From Bondarzewia mesenterica (taxonomy: Eukaryota > Basidiomycota > Agaricomycetes > Russulales > Bondarzewiaceae), in NCBI GenBank assembly GCA_004802705.1, contig SGPL01000796.1, positions 1 through 11,689 of the forward strand: a stretch of 11,689 nucleotides of DNA. Direction: 5' to 3'. Under the pieces are notes generated by a model. It searched no databases and was not told the origin of the DNA. It was given only the letters and a program-made list of their open reading frames with translations. Below, in pieces: positions 6,781 through 11,689 of the stretch. Every line of letters starts with the position of its first letter. The stretch's first letter is position 1. The position numbers were made by a program, and so were the translations under genes.

Positions 6781-7164
6781 CTACCAGTCATTAAAGTCGG
6801 CATTGGCGATAATATCGTCGTTGCTCGGTGATTCAAGCATTACTTTTTTAAGTGATGATATAATATCGAACAGATTGCGACCACGCTTTCTGCTCACTAA
6901 CCATCTTCTATCACAGAATCCCACGTGACGAACGTCGAGGACTTTCACAATCTCCAACATGTTAGACCCAGGAATACTCCTTACTAGGCCAGTTTCCACG
7001 AGCGGTCCTCTTAGACTTGAGGCAGGCGTCCCAGCCCCTTCCATCGCATTTGCATCACCCTCAGGTGACCCAGGCTCATTGGCAGTTTCCTGCGTTCGCG
7101 GGGTGTCCGCTACTTGCCGGTATCTCGCCGCAGCAGGCCCCGAAGGGGCCACCTGATACATTTG
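6781..7164 (-). CDS. C-terminal exon of the PLE reverse transcriptase protein
   Basis: This frame (stop TAG at 6783-6781) begins with an Ala/Pro/Gly-rich linker. It ends in a conserved-looking basic/hydrophobic domain with SNMLEIVKVLDVRHVGFCDRR, WLVSRKRGRNLFDIISSLKK and a final DFNDW. It is out of frame with the RT core but joins it if the intron 7165-7252 is removed. The last ~65 codons are also present in the upstream copy with a single synonymous difference over about 195 bp, supporting a coding role. No GIY-YIG nuclease motif is visible. Its function, perhaps RNA or telomere-end binding, is unknown. Confidence 0.6.
   Translation of the reverse strand, partial: QMYQVAPSGPAAARYRQVADTPRTQETANEPGSPEGDANAMEGAGTPASSLRGPLVETGLVRSIPGSNMLEIVKVLDVRHVGFCDRRWLVSRKRGRNLFDIISSLKKVMLESPSNDDIIANADFNDW
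7136..7150. other. GGCCCC-GAA-GGGGCC perfect hairpin
   Basis: A 6-bp GC-only stem with GAA loop inside the linker-coding part of the C-terminal exon. Another palindrome, GCTTCG-CT-CGAAGC, lies at 7234-7247 inside the candidate intron. Confidence 0.5.
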
Positions 7165-7252
7165 CTAAGGTCGGGGTTATGGAAGCTTTCCCACCCCAGA
7201 GGTCGTCCAAAGACCGCTGAACCGTGTCCGCTGGCTTCGCTCGAAGCGTTAC
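7165..7252 (-). other. Candidate intron near the 3' end of the RT gene (88 nt, alternatively 100 nt)
   Basis: On the - strand, CAG/GTAACG (donor 7252) and ACCTTAG (acceptor 7165) or TATCAG (acceptor 7153) bound 88 or 100 nt. Both lengths shift the frame exactly as needed to join the RT core (ending PLMQEQ) to the C-terminal exon. Unspliced, the RT frame runs on to a stop at 7076. The branch site is weak (CATAAC), so an indel remains possible. Confidence 0.5.
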
Positions 7253-8338
7253 CTGTTCCTGCATGAGGGGACGTTGCCGTACCCCGCTGAAACGTCTCGC
7301 TTGGTTGTCCCAGAATACTGCTAAACTGGAATCCCAAGACTCTGTGATATTCGTGCTGAATTCTTTAATGTCGAATCGCAACCAAATAGGGTTATAGTGT
7401 GTCTTTAAGACGAAAACGTCAACCGGGGCTTTTTGCGGCTCGTCAAGTCGCTTTTCCCATCGTTTCGTCATATTGTCTTTAGTCCACATTTTAATCATAT
7501 CGATCGGGTACCCTCGCCCCGCATAGAGCTCTCCAAGCTCCTTGACGGCGGCGATGTAGTGTTCTGGTTTACTACTTAAGGTAGCCAATCGACTCATCTC
7601 ACCGATGTAAGTTCCTTTCTTTACATCTTTAGGATGGTGAGATGCCCATGGTATGCGTTCTTTGTGGTTTAGCCTCTTGCGATACGGCAAGCTTTCGACC
7701 TTCTTAGTGATTGGGTCTAAATAAAGCAAGCTATCCAGGAATGGTGTATTATATTCACTGGCTATCCACTCTAATTCTACGTCTTCGTATGATATGCGTT
7801 TAGCAATACTAAGCGCTTCTGCTTCATTATGAGCATAAACCACACCAATGACGTCGTCAATGAAGCGCGCGAAGAAAGGCATTTCGTGCTTAATTACTTC
7901 ATCTGACGCAAGGATTTTCTCTTCAAAGTGAGCACCATAAAGGTTGGCCAAGTCGGGGCTGCAAGCAACTCCCATAGCGAGGCCCTTCTTTTGAAGGAAA
8001 GTTTCGTCTTGAAAATCTATAATCAAATCCTTATTTGCAAGGTTGAGGCATCTTTTGAATAGATGTATTTCCTCTTGAGAAATTTCGTGAGCGAGTGCCC
8101 ATGCTTTGTACCACTCAAAAACAATATCTATACACTTGTCAGCGGGGATATTTGGGTAAAAGGCGACTATGTCGCCCGATACAATGTATTTCTTCCTTGA
8201 AGGATCTAGTTTCAGTTTACTTATGCGTTGTGCAAGGTCCTTACTTCCTTTAAGGACGTAAGGTCGCTCCGCGAGGAGCGGCTTTAACTGTTTGCTTACG
8301 TACTTAGCAGCGGGTCCCTGCGCGCAAGAGTGACAAGC
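7253..8338 (-). CDS. PLE reverse transcriptase core (palm, thumb and connection)
   Basis: 362 codons continuing the RT after a frame break. In order: CHSCAQGPAAKYVSKQL next to the break; SGDIVAFYPNIP, whose D and F-Y correspond to the first catalytic aspartate motif; QKKGLAMG then SPDLANLYG; FARFIDDVIGV, the catalytic DD pair, with I in place of the usual variable residue before DD; NTPFLDSL; YRKRLNHKERIPWASHHP and KKGTYIGEMSR, the characteristic PLE thumb signature. After the RT come VFVLKTHYNPIWLRF and ITESWDSSLAVFW, a tail like that of EN-lacking PLEs, and no endonuclease. The catalytic residues are intact. It would copy the element RNA onto a DNA 3' end. The Coprina-type assignment rests on motif reading. 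Confidence 0.85.
8265..8280. other. CGCTCC-GCGA-GGAGCG hairpin within RT coding sequence
   Basis: A perfect 6-bp inverted repeat with 4-nt loop, encoding part of PLLAERP. It may be coincidental, but it is one of several short GC palindromes in the element. Confidence 0.4.
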
Positions 8339-10281
8339 ACTATAGGACGCATTTTAGTGGGTGTCTTATGAATTTTAGGCACGCCATAAAATACTGGCAC
8401 TTTAGGCTCTTCAAGCCGGGACTCGGGGATTTTACTCCGCAAGAATTTTTCTAGCTGCTCGTTGTTGAGGAACTTCTCCGTGAAGTCAGCTGCCTCTTCA
8501 ACTTTGGTACGTGTGCGTTCAAGTATCAGCTGGCGTTCAGCTGCACTAATCTTAGTGTAGTTGTTTGCGTCGCTCAGCAGTAACTTGCTGTTCTCTATAA
8601 ACCATTTCCGGGTGACTACAGCCGCGCCCAGATTTTTATCTGTAGGAGTGACGATATAATCGTTCTTCAACAGGTACTCCTTGACCTCGGTCAGCCACAC
8701 CAAGCCGGTGTCTTTAGATGAGGCTTTTATCGCGGGTACAAATTTTTCAACATAGTTGTCGATGTACTTCTTCCCTTGCGAAAGGCCGAGTTCGAAATAG
8801 GCATCTTGCAAATCCGCCGTCTTTGCGACGTGCGGTAATGCGTAGTCAGGATCATAGAGATCTTCACTTTCTTCAATGTGGACGTTGAGGGCTTTCTTTT
8901 TAGCAAAGTAATAAGTCCAGCGAATGCGGTTTGAGAAATCATCAAACGCGTCATATAAGTCCTTGTTCTTTGGTGCGCTATACATCAAGTAACGAACAGA
9001 AGCAGAAAGGTGCATGCTAATACTACGAGGTACAAAAACGTCCGGGCCGACATGTATGTGAGAACGGAAACGGGCTGCCTCCCTATACGACAAGGGAGCC
9101 GAATCTATTACAAGTCGAATGGCCCGTGGGACGGGTACAATCAGTAGTTGGTCGGGGTAAGTGGATGGATCGCTAAAGACCCACCTGAGAGAGGCTAGTT
9201 CTGCCTCTGCTTCCCCTTGCCGTTGCCTTTCGGCTTCGGCGGCGACTTCTTCTTCTTCGAAGGGCCGGCGTTCTTGCCGGGCTTTTGCTTCTTCGAAGCG
9301 GACGACTTCTTCTTCTTGTCGTCGTCCTTGCCGCGTTGGGCCTTTCCCTTTCCTTTCCCCTTTGGGCCGCCGCCCTTCTGTAATAGAAAGAGGTGAGGAG
9401 GGAATTGGAGGTGAGCGACTATTGTTACTCACCTTGTCATTGAGACCCATTTTTTTGAGCGCAGCCGACAGCCGTTCATCAACGAGCTGTGTGACCGACT
9501 TAGATGAGGAGGAGGCGTCACCCATCTCCACATCAGCGCTCTTCTTTAACTCCCGCTTGGCTTTGACTTTCGCAGCCGCAGCTTCTTCCTTCAACGACGA
9601 GATGGCGATGAGGTGCGACGCGTAGGTGGGGAGGTCGTCTAGCAACCTGTTGTATTGGATTTGAACAAGTGGGTCGAGTTCCCACTTGCCAAACGACAGG
9701 TCGCCCGTCTCTGGATGTCTGATCCACTCCGGCTTCTGCCGGCGTTCCCTGATCTCCGCAAAAGCGGCATCCAAGACGGCGCGAAGACCCGGCAAGTACT
9801 TAGTGGCCGTGGTCTCCGTCACAAAGTACTGAGCTTCTTCGCGCTTGGCGTCAATCGCAAGATTGAGCACTGCGTTTCGATACTCGTAGAATTGTGCGTT
9901 GATGGGGGCGTTAACTGCCTCGCCCCCGTTTGCGTCCAAGAACGACTTGTGGAATTGGAATTCCGCTGGCTTAATCCCCAATAATTGAGGGGGCCAGGTC
10001 CCGTTTGCTTTGTGCTGTTCGAGTTTGTCAAGGCTCGCCTGAGCGGCGGAACCCTGCTCGACATGCGCACGCAGCATCGCTAGTGGCTGGCGAAGCCGTT
10101 CACGATATTCTAGCGGCAACGTCGACACAACCTCGTCAAACGAGGATGCCTGGGAAAGAGCTAGCATCCGATTGGACGCATGCTCTGACGTCGCCGCCGA
10201 GACAGCCATGGCAATGCCAGAGGGCGTCAGCTCACGGATGTAAGCGGTCCGGTTGAACGAAGGAAGGGAGGAGGAAGACAT
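8296..10281 (-). CDS. PLE ORF1 plus N-terminal part of the RT (661 codons as read)
   Basis: The ATG at 10281 follows a ~100 nt leader after ribozyme cleavage. Residues 1-283 form a Gag-like, mostly helical region (RTAYIRELTPSGIAMAVSA, DEVVSTLPLEYRERLRQPL, AEFQFHKSFLD, RNAVLNLAIDAKREEAQYF), with a charged helix near 230-250 and VTQLVDERLSAALKKMGLND before an intron donor. Read through that intron, the frame continues with an Arg/Glu-rich linker and then the RT N-terminus: DPSTYPDQLLIVPVPRAI, HVGPDVFVPRSISMHLS, TDKNLG (near 547), FYGVPKIHK (631-639), RPIV (645-648), before a frame break. Reading as one Gag-RT fusion requires the intron to be retained or a ribosomal shift. The Gag-like label is by position and composition only. 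Confidence 0.7.
   Translation of the reverse strand: MSSSSLPSFNRTAYIRELTPSGIAMAVSAATSEHASNRMLALSQASSFDEVVSTLPLEYRERLRQPLAMLRAHVEQGSAAQASLDKLEQHKANGTWPPQLLGIKPAEFQFHKSFLDANGGEAVNAPINAQFYEYRNAVLNLAIDAKREEAQYFVTETTATKYLPGLRAVLDAAFAEIRERRQKPEWIRHPETGDLSFGKWELDPLVQIQYNRLLDDLPTYASHLIAISSLKEEAAAAKVKAKRELKKSADVEMGDASSSSKSVTQLVDERLSAALKKMGLNDKVSNNSRSPPIPSSPLSITEGRRPKGERKGKGPTRQGRRQEEEVVRFEEAKARQERRPFEEEEVAAEAERQRQGEAEAELASLRWVFSDPSTYPDQLLIVPVPRAIRLVIDSAPLSYREAARFRSHIHVGPDVFVPRSISMHLSASVRYLMYSAPKNKDLYDAFDDFSNRIRWTYYFAKKKALNVHIEESEDLYDPDYALPHVAKTADLQDAYFELGLSQGKKYIDNYVEKFVPAIKASSKDTGLVWLTEVKEYLLKNDYIVTPTDKNLGAAVVTRKWFIENSKLLLSDANNYTKISAAERQLILERTRTKVEEAADFTEKFLNNEQLEKFLRSKIPESRLEEPKVPVFYGVPKIHKTPTKMRPIVLVTLARRDPLLST
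8338..8345 (-). other. Frame break inside the reverse transcriptase
   Basis: The upstream frame carries FYGVPKIHK and RPIV, then runs into a non-homologous tail and stops at 8296. The downstream frame opens immediately with CHSCAQGPAAKY. The two motifs should be contiguous in PLE RTs, and no intron signal separates them, so one base appears to be missing (or the ribosome would need a -1 shift; no X-XXY-YYZ heptamer is present here). This copy is probably inactive unless the break is a sequencing or assembly error. Confidence 0.75.
9195..9377 (-). CDS. Alternative Lys-rich ORF1 C-terminus (spliced form)
   Basis: After removal of intron 9378-9432, ORF1 enters another frame encoding about 60 residues with KGKGKGKAQRGKDDDKKKK, SKKQKPGKNAGPSKKKK and PKPKGNGKGK before TAG at 9197-9195. 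The result is a 343-residue protein with a strongly basic tail suited to nuclear import or nucleic-acid binding, as Gag-like proteins often have. Because the DNA is purine-rich, the overlapping frame also looks charged (Arg/Glu-rich), so composition alone does not decide which is used. Two heptamers fitting X-XXY-YYZ in this frame (CCCAAAG at 9366-9360, GGGAAAG at 9348-9342) could return ribosomes to the RT frame by -1 shift. Confidence 0.55.
   Translation of the reverse strand, partial: KGGGPKGKGKGKAQRGKDDDKKKKSSASKKQKPGKNAGPSKKKKSPPKPKGNGKGKQRQN
9378..9432 (-). other. Intron in PLE ORF1 (55 nt)
   Basis: On the - strand: AAG/GTGAGT donor at 9432, CTCAC branch-like sites, a CTCTTTCTATTACAG 3' end at 9378. 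All signals match short fungal introns. Its length is not a multiple of three and it contains no stop in the upstream frame, so splicing changes the product instead of merely removing residues. Introns kept in genomic PLE copies are known for this retroelement class. Confidence 0.75.
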
Positions 10282-10323
10282 GGTGGATGCAGAAGGCGAG
10301 CGGGAGAAAGTTCTCAGAGGTAT
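10282..10323 (-). other. Element 5' leader and tandem junction
   Basis: Only 42 nt separate the ORF1 ATG from the end of the preceding copy. The junction lies between ...CCTAACC of that copy and ATACCTCTGAGAAC of this one. If the upstream ribozyme cleaves at 10385/10384, the mature leader would include 61 nt of the previous copy's tail plus these 42 nt. No 5' telomere repeats occur at the junction. Confidence 0.6.
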
Positions 10324-10332
10324 GGTTAGGAG

Positions 10333-10347
10333 GAGTGCGAAGCACTC
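10333..10347 (-). other. Terminal hairpin at the element 3' end, upstream copy
   Basis: GAGTGC-GAA-GCACTC, identical to 5628-5642. After ribozyme cleavage it would lie in the 5' leader of the downstream unit's RNA, about 40 nt from the cleaved end. Confidence 0.6.
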
Positions 10348-10363
10348 AAAAAGCAGGAGCTTT

Positions 10364-10407
10364 GTAAGTGAGGAGACTGGTAGTGACTAACAAAATTTGC
10401 TCAGTAG
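10364..10407 (+). other. Intron-like signal opposite to the element, upstream copy
   Basis: GTAAGT (10364), TGACTAAC and CAGTAG (10407) repeat the arrangement at 5657-5699, even though the sequence between branch site and acceptor differs between copies. No coding context is visible here. Confidence 0.25.
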
Positions 10408-10455
10408 ACCAAGCAAAGGAAATTGTTTCGACTGGGTCTCTTCAGAGTCTACCAG
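10377..10455 (-). ncRNA. Hammerhead ribozyme (type I), upstream copy
   Basis: On the - strand: CTGGTAG (10455-10449), 2-nt bulge and U, CUGAAGA (10445-10439), stem II GAC-CCA-GUC (10438-10430), GAAA (10429-10426), C, a stem III region closed by a perfect UUUGCU/AGCAAA helix (10417-10412 with 10401-10396), GUC (10387-10385) and CTACCAG (10383-10377). Cleavage is predicted between 10385 and 10384. The catalytic core is identical to that at 5670-5743, whereas stem II loop and stem III differ yet still fold. Cleavage at both ribozymes would free 10384 to 5678, a 4707 nt unit containing all of the element's coding sequence. Confidence 0.88.
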
Positions 10456-10460
10456 GGCAG

Positions 10461-10466
10461 TATATA
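10461..10466. promoter_or_regulatory. TATATA element next to the ribozyme
   Basis: TATATA (also 5749-5754 in the other copy) is self-complementary. On the sense strand it sits 5 nt upstream of the ribozyme's first stem. A start site 25-35 nt downstream would remove the ribozyme's 5' half from the transcript. On the + strand it reads TATATAAG, a better TATA box. Confidence 0.3.
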
Positions 10467-10833
10467 AGGGAGGAGACATTAGGGTAGGTAGCTGGGTTCC
10501 AAACGCGCTATCTACAGCTTCAGTCAGCGGCATTCCCACTGACTGAAAACTAATGAGTAATGGACGCGGGGCCAGGCCCACGCGAGACATTTGCCATTGG
10601 CTGATAAGCAACCATATGACACCGAATCTATTTTCAGAGGACGTGGAACCCACGCTGTCATCCAATAGACCATTCTAGATTACAATACGACTTATTAAGA
10701 CGGAGAAGAAGTGGGTCACTACCTTAAAAGGTGAAGCACATGATAAGAAGGCCGCGAACCATGGGTATTAGTCATGATCCGGGTGATCGGCATCTATTCT
10801 TAGTTGTTCCGTTCCGTTCCGATCGGCTAGCGC

Positions 10834-10846
10834 GGCCCGAAGGGCC
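10834..10846. other. GGCCC-GAA-GGGCC perfect hairpin, upstream copy
   Basis: Same hairpin as 6122-6134, preserved although the base two positions before it differs (T to G). Confidence 0.45.
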
Positions 10847-10938
10847 AGGCCAGTTCCGCCGGCATGTTCCGCGGGCGCTAATTTCGCTTAGTCAGCAGGG
10901 TCTTGTAAAAATCTCTCAAGTCTTTCGACCTGTTGCTG

Positions 10939-10985
10939 CACGTGATCTAGTCACGTTACAAGTCACGTGACAGGGGTCACGTGAC
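10939..10985. promoter_or_regulatory. CACGTG palindrome cluster, upstream copy
   Basis: CACGTG at 10939-10944 and GTCACGTGAC at 10962-10971 and 10976-10985, with identical sites and spacing to 6227-6273. It lies about 480-560 nt upstream of the ribozyme in the sense direction of the complete element, a plausible place for activator binding. Confidence 0.45.
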
Positions 10986-11341
10986 TACAGCGGTGTGGGT
11001 TAATTCCCTATAGAAGCCCCCTATAATGACGTAACCATGCCCAGTTAAGGGTTTAGGTTGCGCACCACAAGGACTATAATTTCGTGATCGACTCTTCTGC
11101 CTTCCGCGCTACTAAAAGCACCGTAAGGTTCACACCATTGGTTCCAGCGAGGCCCCTCAAGGGCTTTGCCTACCAAAGGGTAAGGTTCGTTCAAACGTAA
11201 GGATGACGTGCCCATTCAAGGGTTTATCAAACAAGAACGAGGCACGAGGGAGTGCCCAGCTTGTTCCTTAGTTATAGTGACTACACTTGTGTTCTAGCAA
11301 AATGACTTGCGTCAATGAACACGTGTCCGAATGTACTCTAC

Positions 11342-11446
11342 GTTAAGTAAGAGTTAAGTACGTTAGCGATTAGGCTAGGTTCGAATTAGGTCTAATAAGT
11401 TAGTTAAGTTATTAGGGCCAGATAGTAAGGGTTAGGTTGGGGTTTT
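11342..11446. repeat. Degenerate TTAGG-rich tract, upstream copy
   Basis: Same tract as 6629-6733, with no differences seen by eye over its length although neighbouring noncoding sequence differs at about 2% of sites. Confidence 0.55.
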
Positions 11447-11493
11447 GAATTCCAACCACCTTGCCCAATTACTAATCCGAAATCCATTGTAAT

Positions 11494-11689
11494 CTACCAA
11501 TCATTAAAGTCGGCATTGGCGATAATATCGTCGTTGCTCGGTGATTCAAGCATTACTTTTTTAAGTGATGATATAATATCGAACAGATTGCGACCACGCT
11601 TTCTGCTCACTAACCATCTTCTATCACAGAATCCCACGTGACGAACGTCGAGGACTTTCACAATCTCCAACATGTTAGACCCAGGAATA
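11494..11689 (-). CDS. RT C-terminal exon of the upstream copy (partial)
   Basis: Stop TAG at 11496-11494; the frame is open to the window edge and encodes the same ~65 C-terminal residues as 6781-6976. The only difference seen is a synonymous GAC/GAT in the final DFNDW. It is the end of a gene whose remainder lies to the right. Confidence 0.65.
   Translation of the reverse strand, partial: IPGSNMLEIVKVLDVRHVGFCDRRWLVSRKRGRNLFDIISSLKKVMLESPSNDDIIANADFNDW

Larger units (their letters stand above)
5619..6976 (-). repeat. Downstream pseudo-LTR-like direct repeat (element 3' region)
   Basis: It matches 10324-11689 base for base apart from scattered changes (about 98% by eye outside one segment near 5684-5711). 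Both begin GGTTAGGAGGAGTGCGAAGC. The match continues into RT C-terminal coding sequence and, for the upstream copy, beyond the window, so this is the shared part of two tandem copies, not a bounded LTR. Between the ribozyme (to 5743) and the RT stop (6781) lies about 1 kb without a supported gene. Small open frames at 5708-5953 and 6019-6258 recur in the other copy, but changes in the first are mostly amino-acid-changing. Confidence 0.9.
5619..10323 (-). mobile_element. Penelope-like retroelement, endonuclease-lacking (Coprina/Athena-like)
   Basis: The element reads on the - strand: leader, ORF1, RT, C-terminal exon, ~1.1 kb 3' region. Hallmarks are a PLE-type RT (TDKNLG, FYGVPKIHK, RPIV, KGLAMG, FIDD, FLD and SHHP..KGT motifs), no recognisable GIY-YIG domain after the RT, introns, and a hammerhead ribozyme in the flanking repeat. 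Its 3' end (5619) abuts the zinc-finger gene. Its 5' end (10323) joins the 3' end of a second copy that runs off the window, so the two are head-to-tail. EN-lacking PLEs of basidiomycetes (Coprina) are known for attachment at telomeres. The TTAGG-rich 3' region and GGGTTAGG junction fit that group, which I assign by motif and structure, not by a search. Confidence 0.85.
10324..11689 (-). mobile_element. 3' part of a second, upstream tandem PLE copy (runs off the window)
   Basis: It aligns without rearrangement to 5619-6976 and ends at the window edge still inside matching coding sequence, so the copy is longer than seen. It carries its own ribozyme, TATATA (10461-10466), CACGTG cluster, TTAGG-rich tract and RT C-terminus. 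Whether it is full length or 5' truncated cannot be told here. Confidence 0.9.

Noticed and set aside
8339..8352. Programmed frameshift site in the RT
   Set aside because: No slippery heptamer occurs at the break; a one-base loss is simpler.
9161..9625. 154-residue + strand Ser/Ala-rich frame
   Set aside because: Antisense to the Lys/Glu-rich ORF1 region; composition is explained by the complement of AAG/GAA codons.
5619..11689. True LTR retrotransposon with bounded LTRs
   Set aside because: The RT motifs are of the PLE type, no integrase, protease or primer-binding site is seen, and the repeat runs into coding sequence.
1..11689. CRISPR array, tRNA, rRNA or prokaryotic operon
   Set aside because: No regularly spaced short repeats, no cloverleaf or rRNA-like segments, and clear spliceosomal introns.

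Overview
The window looks like nuclear DNA from a filamentous basidiomycete, probably an agaricomycete. The evidence is short GT-AG introns (about 45-90 nt) with CTNAC-type branch sites, pyrimidine-rich leaders, an OrsD-like multi-zinc-finger gene of a kind common in such fungi, and an endonuclease-lacking Penelope-like retroelement (PLE) of the Coprina/Athena type. No bacterial operon, rRNA or tRNA is visible. Species is not determinable from the sequence alone.

Left third (1-4100): a low-complexity, pyrimidine-rich region built of decayed tandem duplications. A ~630-670 bp block at 1-628 recurs at 1669-2338. Between and after these lie pieces of coding-like sequence that change frame repeatedly, including at least three versions of an acidic Asp/Glu/Asn/Gly/Lys-rich segment. 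I read this as relics of one duplicated gene family of unknown function, with at best one partly intact 3' exon pair at 3905-4099.

Middle (4300-5618): a + strand gene with two well-supported introns encoding four C2H2/C2HC-type zinc fingers. Its 3' end is interrupted by the retroelement at a telomere-like GGGTTAGG.

Right (5619-11689): a Penelope-like element on the - strand. In sense order it has a ~100 nt leader, ORF1 (Gag-like, with an intron whose removal creates a Lys-rich C-terminus), the reverse transcriptase (RT; one frame break in the fingers/palm region), a candidate second intron, a basic C-terminal exon and a ~1.1 kb 3' region. That 3' region, plus the C-terminal exon, is repeated directly upstream (10324 to the window end), so the element is flanked by pseudo-LTR-like direct repeats formed by a head-to-tail tandem copy. 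Each repeat carries a recognisable type I hammerhead ribozyme on the element's sense strand (10377-10455 and 5670-5743). Cleavage at both would release an RNA unit of about 4.7 kb. The 3' region also holds a TTAGG-rich tract, a cluster of CACGTG palindromes and a terminal hairpin.

The most informative system here is this ribozyme-bounded, intron-containing, telomere-flavoured PLE. Hammerhead ribozymes and introns in PLEs are known as classes. The points that deserve a second look are the splicing/frameshift choice in ORF1, the divergence confined to the ribozyme's stem III loop, the overlapping + strand intron signals, and the junction in a host gene at a telomere-like sequence.
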